Positions 1-9,316 of a stretch of 38,582 nucleotides of DNA are shown here, in pieces. The stretch covers positions 1 to 38,582 of the forward strand of contig JAHITR010000185.1 in assembly GCA_018817505.1 (NCBI GenBank), read 5' to 3'. A program made the translations under genes and the position numbers. The notes under the pieces were generated by a model that was given only the letters and a program-made list of their open reading frames with translations, did no database searches and was not told where the DNA came from. Source of the DNA: Candidatus Bipolaricaulota bacterium (GTDB lineage: Bacteria > Bipolaricaulota > Bipolaricaulia > UBA7950 > UBA9294). How positions within the stretch are numbered: the first letter of the stretch is position 1; every line of letters starts with the position of its first letter.

Positions 1-345
1 CGCAGAGACAAACACACTGGTATCAGCACCCGTTTCTTCAAGATAGTCGAAATTCCACGGATCGCCCTCACGATCGCCCTGCGCATCCCAGACAATGTAG
101 GCACCTGTTTTGGGGTCCAGAATCTTCAAGTCCGGCGACATCTTGTCCCGAATGTCGCAGTCGATGTTTTGATCATTGTCAATGACGACAATCCATATCT
201 CGTCGCCTTCTTGGATGTTTGTCACTCGATTCTGGCCATTCTTGTCGGATGAAAAATAAATCTGGGCGTCCGTCGCAAAGGCTGAAAGGGCAAACAATGC
301 GAGGGCAGCAGCCATAGCAGCCAATGCTCCAAGTCTTCGATTCAT
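1..345 (-). CDS. Secreted protein of unknown function (C-terminus beyond left edge)
   Basis: I do not recognise this family. The reading frame starts at an ATG at 345 behind a strong GGGGAGG Shine-Dalgarno and stays open for 115 codons to the window edge, so the protein is incomplete. Residues 1-24 form a clear signal peptide (MNRRLG, an Ala/Leu-rich core, then a SAFA cleavage site), so the product is exported. The mature part is acidic and looks like a beta-rich extracellular domain: it contains DEIWIVVIDNDQNIDCD at about 48-64 and DPKTGAYIVWD at about 77-87. One Cys (about 63) is visible. No catalytic motif is seen. It could be a surface-layer or adhesin-like protein, but that is only inference from the export signal and composition. 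Confidence 0.75.
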   Translation of the reverse strand, partial: MNRRLGALAAMAAALALFALSAFATDAQIYFSSDKNGQNRVTNIQEGDEIWIVVIDNDQNIDCDIRDKMSPDLKILDPKTGAYIVWDAQGDREGDPWNFDYLEETGADTSVFVSA

Positions 346-423
346 TTGAATCCCTCCCCAAAAGCAACCATTCGATGTTAGCTGTCGCAAACACCCCTCA
401 TTTGCAGCTTGCACAACTGCCAA

Positions 424-466
424 GTCGCGCACAACTTGAGCGCGACCGACCCCCATTGACTCAATG
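424..466 (-). promoter_or_regulatory. Two inverted repeats upstream of the secreted protein gene
   Basis: Positions 424-446 hold GTCGCGC and GCGCGAC, perfect 7-bp arms around a 9-nt loop. Positions 454-466 are a perfect 13-nt palindrome (CATTGACTCAATG). They lie 80-120 nt before the start codon of the gene ending at the left edge. They could be a leader hairpin and an operator. No convincing -35/-10 pair was found. Apart from these repeats and the tRNA-like remnant at 597-648, the 430 bp between the two genes shows nothing I can support. Confidence 0.35.
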
Positions 467-596
467 ACTAAGAGTAGGTCCGAAAGGCTCTACAATGCAA
501 GAGAAGGGCAATCCTTACGAATGGGAGGGCTGTCTACTGGCTATCGGACGACTGCTCACGATCCTAGGACAACCGATATGCGGACCAGATCAATAG

Positions 597-648
597 GAAA
601 GCCCCTCAAGAGGGGCTTTCAGTCGTCTGGCTCCCCGTATCGGACTGC
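597..648 (-). repeat. Remnant of tRNA-Asn 3' end plus terminator (direct repeat of 1659-1711)
   Basis: On the minus strand this stretch reads through the last ~22 nt of a tRNA (AGTCC, then CGGGGAGCCA), the spacer GACGACTG, and a GAAAGCCCC/GGGGCTTTC hairpin. It matches the 3' end, spacer and terminator of the intact tRNA-Asn at 1659-1711 in the same orientation, with about 40 of 52 positions identical by eye, including 14 in a row (CGTCTGGCTCCCCG on the plus strand). The tRNA 5' half, anticodon arm and a pairing T-arm are missing, so it is not a functional tRNA. Confidence 0.6.
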
Positions 649-762
649 TTTCAAACCTCTCACGGGCTTGTGATCCCGTCAACACTCGCCCAGTTCGACT
701 TCTCGCAGCCGGAGGGCATGTCGATTCCTGCTTCAGCTTTAGCAGAGGGCGTGCCCAATCGT

Positions 763-768
763 TATTAT
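763..768 (+). promoter_or_regulatory. -10 box for a probably leaderless GNAT gene
   Basis: TATTAT lies 9 nt before the ATG at 778 and there is no Shine-Dalgarno before that ATG. No good -35 is visible. This spacing is what a leaderless transcript needs. Confidence 0.35.
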
Positions 769-777
769 GGTTCCGCC

Positions 778-1575
778 ATGGTTGCAAGTATCGAACACGA
801 TCCAGCCGATTTGACGTTCGAGGAATTCGCCTCGTTGAATGATGTGTGCTTCCCACACGAGCCTGTGAGCGAGGCTTCATTTGCCAATCGTTCATCACCT
901 CACATGTGGACGGTGAGAGTGAACGGGCTGCTCGTTGGCTACTCGAGCATGAGTCGCAGTTCGAAAGCACCACACATCAAGCGAATCGGGATTCATCCAG
1001 ACTTCCGCTCAAGAGGCTTCGCGAAGCGCCTCATGAAGCGGATGCTCTCTCTCGCTGCCGAAGAAAGTGTTTGCGAAGTACGCCTGCTGGTTGAGCAAGA
1101 CAACGACGCGGCGATTGGACTCTACCGCAGCTTCAATTTCGAGGTCACCGGTGAGAGCGTGCAGTTCTCATCCGTGGTCCGTTCATCAGGGAGCGAGGCG
1201 CATCGCGCAGTACCGATTGATGAATACGACTGGCCCCGTGACAGGCTACATCTCCCTGAGTCCCTCCAGATGCTGGCCAAGAGGCACAATCCTCCGCATT
1301 CACTTGTGCTGCTCTTCCTCGAAGAGGAGACACCAATCGGATACGCCCTGTTCTGCCCGGATTACCCGGGATGCTCTCCATTCGTTTTGCTGAGAGACTC
1401 GGTTGCCGTCGAGCAGGTAGTGGGGCTTCTCAATGACTATGCTTTGCCGGGCAAGCGTAACGTGAAGATTACAACAGCAGACTCCAAAGCCATCGCGACG
1501 TTTACACAAGTCGGGACTCATGTCAACTACAGGTTGTTCGAGATGACGAAGCGACTCACTTCATCTGATGAATGA
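778..1575 (+). CDS. Tandem GNAT-family N-acetyltransferase
   Basis: Acetyl-CoA dependent N-acetyltransferase of the GNAT superfamily; the acceptor substrate cannot be told. The first domain (about residues 1-125) has the acetyl-CoA binding strand and loop IGIHPDFRSRGFAKRLM and the terminal LLVEQDNDAAIGLYRSFNF. The second half (about 140-265) looks like a degenerate second GNAT fold (SLVLLFLEEETPIGYALF) without a clear pyrophosphate-binding loop, as in other two-domain GNATs with one dead half. Start choice: the frame is open to 670 and an ATG at 718 has GGAGGG only 1 nt away, but the ATG at 778 begins where GNAT homology would start and has a -10 box 9 nt upstream, so I prefer 778. The gene stands alone between two direct copies of a tRNA-Asn 3' end, which suggests it may have arrived by integration. 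Confidence 0.8.
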   Translation: MVASIEHDPADLTFEEFASLNDVCFPHEPVSEASFANRSSPHMWTVRVNGLLVGYSSMSRSSKAPHIKRIGIHPDFRSRGFAKRLMKRMLSLAAEESVCEVRLLVEQDNDAAIGLYRSFNFEVTGESVQFSSVVRSSGSEAHRAVPIDEYDWPRDRLHLPESLQMLAKRHNPPHSLVLLFLEEETPIGYALFCPDYPGCSPFVLLRDSVAVEQVVGLLNDYALPGKRNVKITTADSKAIATFTQVGTHVNYRLFEMTKRLTSSDE

Positions 1576-1658
1576 GAACCTCTCCCTGAAATCGGACTAG
1601 AGATTCGTGCAATGAAGCCTGCCGCATGTCGGTCTCGACAGTGGTACACTAGAAAGAC

Positions 1659-1683
1659 GAAAGCCCCTTGGAAAGGGGCTTTC
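1659..1683 (-). terminator. Rho-independent terminator of tRNA-Asn
   Basis: A perfect 9-bp stem (GAAAGCCCC / GGGGCTTTC) just after the tRNA CCA end on the minus strand, followed by T-rich CGTCTTTC. It may also stop the convergent GNAT transcript. Confidence 0.65.
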
Positions 1684-1690
1684 ATCCGTC

Positions 1691-1766
1691 TGGCTCCCCG
1701 GGTAGGACTTGAACCTACAACCATTCGGTTAACAGCCGAGCGCTCTGCCAATTGAGCTACCGAGGA
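1691..1766 (-). tRNA. tRNA-Asn (GTT)
   Basis: A complete 76-nt cloverleaf on the minus strand with encoded CCA. The acceptor arms TCCTCGG and CCGGGGA pair (one G-T pair), the D arm contains AGCTCAATTGGCAGAGC, the anticodon loop holds GTT (complement of 1731-1733) and the T arm is GTAGG TTCAAGT CCTAC. A terminator follows directly. The 165 bp upstream, up to the M20 peptidase gene, should hold its promoter, but no clean -35/-10 pair is visible. Confidence 0.97.
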
Positions 1767-1931
1767 AGGCGGCAATCCTGTGGATTGCTGTCGAGTTTCG
1801 AAATCCAGAGATTCCGAAACATCGCATCCGTTCTTCGAGTTGCTTCGAGTTTACGTTCGCAAACGTCGGGCGACTTGTTGAGTCAGCAACCTTCTGAGTT
1901 CGAGCAATTCTACTAAGGCGTCATGCGCCCG

Positions 1932-3014
1932 TCAACCACCATCCGCCGCGAGTTCGACGATGTTGCGGAGGATCTCGGTGACCTTCTCAAGATCCTTGAT
2001 CACAATGTGCTCGTCAGTCGAGTGGGCCGCTTTCCCGCCATAGCCGAGAACCACGGTGTCTACACCACGGCCACTCAATACGAGGGCATCCGTGCCCCCG
2101 AGTATGACGCTGGTAGTTGGCTCAAGGCCCGCCTTGGCGATGGCCTGTTTCGCCAGCTGCACCACAGCCTCGTTCTCATCGACCAAGGAGGCCGAATACT
2201 CAAATCGCAAATCGACGTTGGCGATCGCACCGGCTTCCTTGGCTGCCTCTTCAAATGCCTTCTTCATCTTTTCGCCTTGGACGTGACATTTTTCATCATT
2301 CAGGCTGCGGCATTCGCCTTTGAGCGTTACTCGTTCCGGCACGCCATTGCGAATCACGCCGCCTTCGATGATGCCGATGTTGGCAACCGTCTCTTCGTCC
2401 AATTTGCCCTCTTCGAATGTCGTGATGGCATGAGCGGCAACACGGATAGCTGATACTCCAGCTTCGGGCATGGCAGCGTGGGCGGCCTTGCCGATGATTT
2501 CGATGTCCAAAGAGGCATGCGTGGGTCCGCCGAGGATAATGGTCGCTGGGTCGTCGCTATCGACAATGAATCCACGCTTTGCTGACACAAGCGAGAGATC
2601 GAGATTCTTGGCACCCACAAGCCCAATCTCCTCTCCACGGGTCACGACGATGTCGACTGGGGGGCGACGGTCGGCACTCAGGAGGGCTTCAATGATTGCT
2701 GCCAGCCCTGCCTTGTCATCCGCCCCAAGGATCGTCTCCCCTTTGGATCGAATGACACCATCCTCGATCACTGGCTCAATGCCGATGCCGGGTCTGACGG
2801 TGTCTGCGTGCGCTCCCAAGAAGATCGGCTCTGCATTCTCTGAATTCAGAGGAGGGACGTGGGCGATCAGATTGCCGTGAGCATCCAAGGTACATTGTGC
2901 ACCCAGCTCTCGTTCGACCAATCCTCTTGCGAATTGAATGAAAGTTGCTTCATTCCCGGATTCCGAGTCGATTTTCACCATGTCGCAGAACATGTTAACT
3001 AGCCGCTCGTTCAT
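1932..3014 (-). CDS. M20-family metallopeptidase, PepT-like
   Basis: Cytoplasmic di-zinc aminopeptidase or amidohydrolase of the M20 clan, closest in motif pattern to tripeptidase T-type enzymes. The 360-residue protein has all expected ligands: FLGAHADTV (His69, Asp71), GADDKAG (bridging Asp near 99-100), TRGEEIGL (catalytic and metal Glu 128-129), VDSDD (about 151-155) and a C-terminal HSTDEH motif. The lid or dimerisation domain lies between about 165 and 290. There is no signal peptide. The ATG at 3014 is chosen because GGGAGG precedes it by 6 nt; the frame is open further upstream but that part does not resemble the family. The gene is divergent from the AMMECR1 gene and has no operon partner. 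Peptide scavenging is the likely role; the exact substrate is unknown. Confidence 0.88.
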   Translation of the reverse strand: MNERLVNMFCDMVKIDSESGNEATFIQFARGLVERELGAQCTLDAHGNLIAHVPPLNSENAEPIFLGAHADTVRPGIGIEPVIEDGVIRSKGETILGADDKAGLAAIIEALLSADRRPPVDIVVTRGEEIGLVGAKNLDLSLVSAKRGFIVDSDDPATIILGGPTHASLDIEIIGKAAHAAMPEAGVSAIRVAAHAITTFEEGKLDEETVANIGIIEGGVIRNGVPERVTLKGECRSLNDEKCHVQGEKMKKAFEEAAKEAGAIANVDLRFEYSASLVDENEAVVQLAKQAIAKAGLEPTTSVILGGTDALVLSGRGVDTVVLGYGGKAAHSTDEHIVIKDLEKVTEILRNIVELAADGG

Positions 3015-3119
3015 TTTGCCTCCCGCCCTTCGTCGCCTCAGCCTTCTCAAGGAACCCATAGGATACAACGCATGCGTACAGCTTTCATTGTTGCTGCAGT
3101 TGAAACGTGAATAGCGTGC

Positions 3120-3125
3120 TACTAT
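3120..3125 (+). promoter_or_regulatory. -10 box for a probably leaderless AMMECR1 gene
   Basis: TACTAT, preceded by TGC (extended -10), lies 9 nt before the ATG at 3135. No Shine-Dalgarno is present. The resulting TACTATGGTC segment resembles the TATTATGGTT found before the GNAT gene at 778. Confidence 0.4.
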
Positions 3126-3134
3126 GGTCTTCAC

Positions 3135-3842
3135 ATGAATGCCAACAACCAACCAACTGTAGAACGTCCTGTGCCTCGTTCTCGTAAGGGCAACTTCTGG
3201 GTGCGCTTCATTTTGGGGTTCATCGTCGTCGCTTTTGTGTGGTTCTTCGCGATTCGTCCCAATACGATCGAACTGTCGTGGTCTGAGCAAGAGCAGTTGC
3301 TTGGGCTCGCACGAGAGCAAATGGTGTCGTCATTGACTAATGATGGGTTGATCGACATTTATCCACCTGGGATTTCCGAGCGAAGTCTGCGCGATGGTGC
3401 CGCGTTTGTCTCACTCACTGTCGATGGCGCGCTGCGCGGATGCATGATCGATCAGTTCCAGCCCCACGAGCCGCTCGTGGTCAACGTCTTGCGCAATACG
3501 GAGCTTGCAGTGAGAGGCGACGACCGTTTCCAGAGGCTGACGCCAGAAGAGATCGAGCGCGCTCGCATCGCAATTTCCGTCGTGTATGACGTAGAACCCC
3601 TGTCATTTGAGGACGAGCGGGATCTACTGCGGAGGCTAGAGCCCGATCGAGACGGCGTCATCCTTGCCATTGATCAGGACATCGCCACCTATTTGCCTTC
3701 AGTTTGGCAGACGTTTCCCGATCCAGCCGAGTTTCTCTCTCAGTTGTGCATCAAGGCAGGCTGGGACGCCAATCGCTGGAGGATGCAGCCATATCCGACG
3801 ATTTCGACCTATCATGTGTTTGCTTTCGAGGAGCCCGAGTAG
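3135..3842 (+). CDS. Membrane-anchored AMMECR1-domain protein
   Basis: 235 residues. Residues 1-22 are basic and hydrophilic, 24-42 form one membrane helix (FWVRFILGFIVVAFVWFFAI), and the rest is an AMMECR1 domain recognised by the family core GAAFVSLTVDGALRGCMID (usual form LRGCIG), the ERARIAISV strand and YLPSVWQTFPDPAEFLSQLC near the end. AMMECR1 domains have no firmly established reaction and are often found with Memo and radical-SAM partners; neither partner is in this window. The usual bacterial and archaeal forms are soluble, so the N-terminal anchor is uncommon. With basic residues on the N-terminal side the domain may face outward, but topology is inferred. The downstream alkyltransferase gene begins 64 nt later and may be co-transcribed. 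Confidence 0.85.
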   Translation: MNANNQPTVERPVPRSRKGNFWVRFILGFIVVAFVWFFAIRPNTIELSWSEQEQLLGLAREQMVSSLTNDGLIDIYPPGISERSLRDGAAFVSLTVDGALRGCMIDQFQPHEPLVVNVLRNTELAVRGDDRFQRLTPEEIERARIAISVVYDVEPLSFEDERDLLRRLEPDRDGVILAIDQDIATYLPSVWQTFPDPAEFLSQLCIKAGWDANRWRMQPYPTISTYHVFAFEEPE

Positions 3843-3906
3843 AAGGCATTGACAACCAGCCTGTGCCCTACTACTCTCGTTCTACTTCCATTGAAGGAGA
3901 CGATCC

Positions 3907-4428
3907 GTGCCAAAACGAACCAAGCGTCTTCCAGAAAAACTCTATGCGAGCACCGTAAGCTGGGAAGGTTTGATCTTCCAGGTGTTGTCGTCTGCTCATG
4001 GTGTGCGCTGGCTCGATCTTCACCCCATCACGTTGGAAGCTTTGGAGCAAAAGCTGCACGTTCGAATCGTACCTGACGATCAGCAGAATGACCTTGTCCT
4101 TAGCGAGCTTCACGCCTATTTGCGCGGCGGGTTGCACGTGTTCACTGTGCCTGTCGACTTGCGCGGAACAAGTTTTCAGTGCGACGTATGGAATGCAATC
4201 GCCAAGATACCATTTGGGCAAACAACGTCCTACGGAGAGCTTGCGAAGTCAATTGGCCGCCCCAAGGCGACTCGCGCCGTAGGGCAGGCAACCAGTGCCA
4301 ATCCCGTCCCCATCATCGTTCCGTGCCATCGCGTGATCGGATCGTCTGGCGACCTCACGGGATTCGCCGGAGGACTGCCTCTCAAGGAGCGCCTGCTGGG
4401 ACTCGAGCAGGGGACCCTCAGTCTGTAG
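3907..4428 (+). CDS. ogt: Methylated-DNA--protein-cysteine methyltransferase
   Basis: Suicide DNA-repair enzyme that transfers alkyl groups from O6-alkylguanine to its own cysteine. The 173-residue protein has the active-site PCHRV at 139-143 (Cys140), preceded by ATRAVGQATSANPVPII, and the C-terminal helix-turn-helix part FQCDVWNAIAKIPFGQTTSYGELA that carries the DNA-binding elements. The N-terminal third is the poorly conserved ribonuclease-like domain. It starts at GTG 3907 behind GGAGA at a 7-nt spacing; no in-frame ATG fits better. It follows the AMMECR1 gene on the same strand and converges on the CDF exporter with a 9-bp gap. Length and domain order fit Ogt/MGMT without an Ada domain. 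Confidence 0.95.
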   Translation: MPKRTKRLPEKLYASTVSWEGLIFQVLSSAHGVRWLDLHPITLEALEQKLHVRIVPDDQQNDLVLSELHAYLRGGLHVFTVPVDLRGTSFQCDVWNAIAKIPFGQTTSYGELAKSIGRPKATRAVGQATSANPVPIIVPCHRVIGSSGDLTGFAGGLPLKERLLGLEQGTLSL

Positions 4429-4437
4429 CCACCCGCG

Positions 4438-5340
4438 CTAGCGCCTTCGCTGCTCCTCAACATCAGGTTCGATGTGCACAACGACATTGGCAGGGTGAGA
4501 ACAAGCCCGATGCAAGGACACCTCGACATCCGAGGCAATCTTGTGGGCTTCAACAATGGAAAGCTCCGGCGCAACGAGCACGTGCAGGTCAATGAATGTC
4601 TCTCGCCCCACACGCCTAGTTCTAAGATCGTGCCATTCCCGAGTCCCTTCCACGGCCTCAAGCGCCTGTTCGATCTTTTCGATTTCATCGCGAGAGACGC
4701 CTCCCTCAGTGAGTTCATGAAGTACGACAAACAACGTTCTGCCACCGGCGGCAACGACCATCAGGCCGACGATGATCGAGGCCAGTTGATCGGCGTGTCC
4801 CCACCCAACCAAACTGCCAACGCCACCAGCGAGTACAGCGATGGACGACAACGCGTCTGATCGGTGATGCCACGCATTGGCGTGAAGCGCTGCGCTGCCG
4901 ACGCTACGGGCAACCATAACTGTGCGTCGGTACATCCATTCCTTGATGCCAATCGACACAGCGGCCACACAAATGACGGCTGGGCCTGGGAACGAATGGA
5001 TCGCTCGATACAGCGCAATGATGCCCTCCCAGGCGATGAATGCGCCGACAAGAATGAGTGCACCAGCAACAATGCCGCCAGCCAGGGTCTCAAACCGCCC
5101 GTGACCATAGGGATGATCTGCATCTGCCTTCCGTCGAGCGAGATGCATCCCGCCCAAGACGGCAAGATCGGTCGCCATATCAGATCCCGAGTGAATGCCA
5201 TCCGCGATGAGTCCCACCGATCCGGTCAAGAATCCGACGATCAGTTTGACGCCTAGCAACAGGATGTTCCATATGATCCCGACGAACGTGACGCGGTCGC
5301 CAGGATCGCGTGGTGATCGAATAGAGTGTGTACGATTCAT
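4438..5340 (-). CDS. Cation diffusion facilitator (CDF) family metal exporter
   Basis: 300-residue inner-membrane proton antiporter of the CDF family, exporting Zn2+, Fe2+, Co2+ or Mn2+. Visible hallmarks are LIADGIHSGSDMATD in helix 2 (HxxxD metal site), the HPYGHGRFE loop and LHANAWHHRSDALSS in helix 5 (second HxxxD site), then a cytoplasmic C-terminal domain with EGTREWHDLRTRRVG and HIEPDVEEQ. Two His plus two Asp in helices 2 and 5 is the pattern often seen in zinc exporters, but metal choice cannot be settled from motifs. Start: ATG 5340 lies 3 nt after GGAGG; an upstream in-frame ATG at 5352 lacks a ribosome site. It lies just downstream of the 23S-5S unit on the same strand, separated by a strong terminator. 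Confidence 0.92.
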   Translation of the reverse strand: MNRTHSIRSPRDPGDRVTFVGIIWNILLLGVKLIVGFLTGSVGLIADGIHSGSDMATDLAVLGGMHLARRKADADHPYGHGRFETLAGGIVAGALILVGAFIAWEGIIALYRAIHSFPGPAVICVAAVSIGIKEWMYRRTVMVARSVGSAALHANAWHHRSDALSSIAVLAGGVGSLVGWGHADQLASIIVGLMVVAAGGRTLFVVLHELTEGGVSRDEIEKIEQALEAVEGTREWHDLRTRRVGRETFIDLHVLVAPELSIVEAHKIASDVEVSLHRACSHPANVVVHIEPDVEEQRRR

Positions 5341-5375
5341 AATCCTCCGCATGATTCTACGATGCCGAGGGGGCA

Positions 5376-5412
5376 AGCAAAAGCCCCCTTCACATACTCG
5401 TGAAGAGGGCTT
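5376..5412 (-). terminator. Terminator of the 23S-5S rRNA unit
   Basis: On the minus strand, arms AAGCCCTCTTCAC and GTGAAGGGGGCTTTT form a long stem with a 6-nt loop, ending in TTTTGC. It starts 12 nt after the 5S gene. Confidence 0.8.
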
Positions 5413-5424
5413 GCGTATGTTAAA

Positions 5425-5541
5425 CCAGGCGACGTCCTACTCTCCCAGTCAGTTGCCCGACAAGTACCATCGGCGCAGGAGGGCTTAACTGCCGTGTTCG
5501 GGATGGAAACGGGTGTTTCCCCTCCGCTATATGTCACCTGG
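5425..5541 (-). rRNA. rrf: 5S ribosomal RNA
   Basis: A 117-nt gene on the minus strand. The ends CCAGGTGAC and GTCGCCTGG pair as the terminal helix. The conserved CACCCGTTTCCATCCCGAAC loop and the GTACTTG and GGGAGAGTAGG segments are all present. It lies 49 nt downstream of the 23S 3' region and shares its transcript. Confidence 0.95.
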
Positions 5542-5569
5542 AATCTCAAAGATCCTTCCAGACTCCAAG

Positions 5570-5590
5570 CAAGTGAACAGAGTGTGTACC

Positions 5591-5598
<8 letters not shown>
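5570..5598 (-). other. 3' strand of the 23S processing stem
   Basis: The 29 nt here pair along their whole length with 8539-8567 on the minus-strand transcript. The three positions that differ from Watson-Crick complementarity all become G-U pairs. This is the expected RNase III-type precursor stem around 23S rRNA. Confidence 0.75.
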
Positions 5599-8538
<2,940 letters not shown>

Positions 8539-8546
<8 letters not shown>

Positions 8547-8567
8547 GGCACACACTCTATTCACTTG
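8539..8567 (-). other. 5' strand of the 23S processing stem
   Basis: Pairs with 5570-5598 over 29 nt with only three G-U pairs and no mismatch. It starts immediately after the boxA-like element. Confidence 0.75.
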
Positions 8568-8597
8568 TCAAGGAGCAGCGCAGCACCTTCGCTGCGC
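8566..8597 (-). promoter_or_regulatory. boxB-like hairpin and boxA-like antitermination leader
   Basis: In transcript order there is a perfect 7-bp hairpin GCGCAGC/GCTGCGC with loop GAAGGT (8597-8578), then TGCTCCTTGACA (8577-8566). The latter matches the E. coli rRNA boxA TGCTCTTTAACA at 10 of 12 positions. The boxB-then-boxA order is that of rRNA leaders, which use NusB/NusE-dependent antitermination. The function is inferred from similarity. Confidence 0.55.
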
Positions 8598-8605
8598 AGA
8601 AGTCA

Positions 8606-8634
8606 ATCCTAACGCAGTTCCCGGAGCCTGTCAA
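8606..8634 (-). promoter_or_regulatory. Proximal promoter of the 23S-5S unit
   Basis: On the minus strand a perfect -35 TTGACA (8634-8629), a 17-nt spacer and a -10 TAGGAT (8611-8606), directly before the boxB/boxA leader. Confidence 0.65.
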
Positions 8635-8659
8635 GACTTCGATCGGGAACGACTGGGTA

Positions 8660-8688
8660 AGATTACCCCCCTGCCTACCGGCTGTCAA
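8660..8688 (-). promoter_or_regulatory. Distal promoter of the 23S-5S unit
   Basis: On the minus strand a perfect -35 TTGACA (8688-8683), a 17-nt spacer and a -10 TAATCT (8665-8660). With the proximal site it forms a tandem rRNA-type promoter pair. Confidence 0.6.
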
Positions 8689-8823
8689 GGAGTTTTGCAG
8701 AACACGTCTTCAGCGCACATGGGTGCTTCGTGCAAGATGCATTCTCATGCGATTTCCGCGATCTCGGGGAGCGCCGCGAATCATTGTCCCCTTTCTGCAA
8801 GACAGCGGACCAATTGCCATGAC

Positions 8824-9217
8824 TCACGCCCTTTCCACGCCGATCGTCTCGATCAATGAGCCCAGCCATTCCTGTGCTTCTTTATGGGGATTCTCATCAT
8901 GCCGACACAGACAAGTGACCGTCTTGCGCGGCAATCTCTCAAGATGTTTAGGGAGCAAATGCTCGAATCGCTGCGATGCAAAAATTGAGGGCGATGCACG
9001 CGGCTTCGACCCCATGTTATCCGGACCGCCACGATGCAATGAAACCAGGCTAGCAAATCAGCGGCGTGCACAACGCGACAAATTCCGCAAAGCCTGCCGA
9101 AGGATGGATTTCGCAGACTCAAGATTGCCTCCCCACCAAGGACAATGGGAATCCCAAGTGCAGCCCTTCGACAAAAGGAAGAAAGTAGTCTCGTTTGTCT
9201 GGAGAAGAGATGTTCAT
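8824..9217 (-). pseudogene. Probable decayed gene of unknown function
   Basis: Protein-like sequence continues on the minus strand only if one frameshift and one stop are read through. It begins with an ATG at 9217 (MNISSPDKRDYFLPFVEG, then LHLGFPLSLVGRQ), shifts frame by one near a run of four G, continues as NLESAKSILRQALRNLSR, meets TGA, and resumes in the same frame through PKHLERLPRKTVTCLC to EWLGSLIETIGVERA before a stop at 8824. I do not recognise the family. No clear ribosome site precedes it. It fills most of the 770-bp gap between rsmA and the rRNA promoters. It could be a recent pseudogene, a sequencing error plus pseudogene, or chance. Confidence 0.35.
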
Positions 9218-9316
9218 GTGCGATCCCGCGGCCGGGATCAGTCGAAATCCAGTCTACACGCAACACGAATTCTGCTCGATCCTCGTCATTGCAGATGGTG
9301 CCTGAGCAAACGAGAC

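Noticed and set aside
603-700. A second full tRNA on the minus strand, suggested by CGGGGAGCCA and an ACGGG/CCCGT stem
   Set aside because: No T-arm pairing, no matching acceptor 5' strand and an eight-nucleotide loop; only the 3' end is tRNA-like.
590-973. 127-codon minus-strand frame over the tRNA remnant and GNAT start
   Set aside because: It reads through a tRNA 3' remnant and antisense to GNAT; this is a typical tRNA-derived false frame.
1923-2453. 176-codon plus-strand frame opposite the M20 peptidase
   Set aside because: Shadow of a strongly conserved enzyme on the other strand; its residues mirror the peptidase codons.
8548-9316. A 16S gene or spacer tRNA upstream of 23S
   Set aside because: None of the conserved 16S segments or a cloverleaf could be found on either strand.
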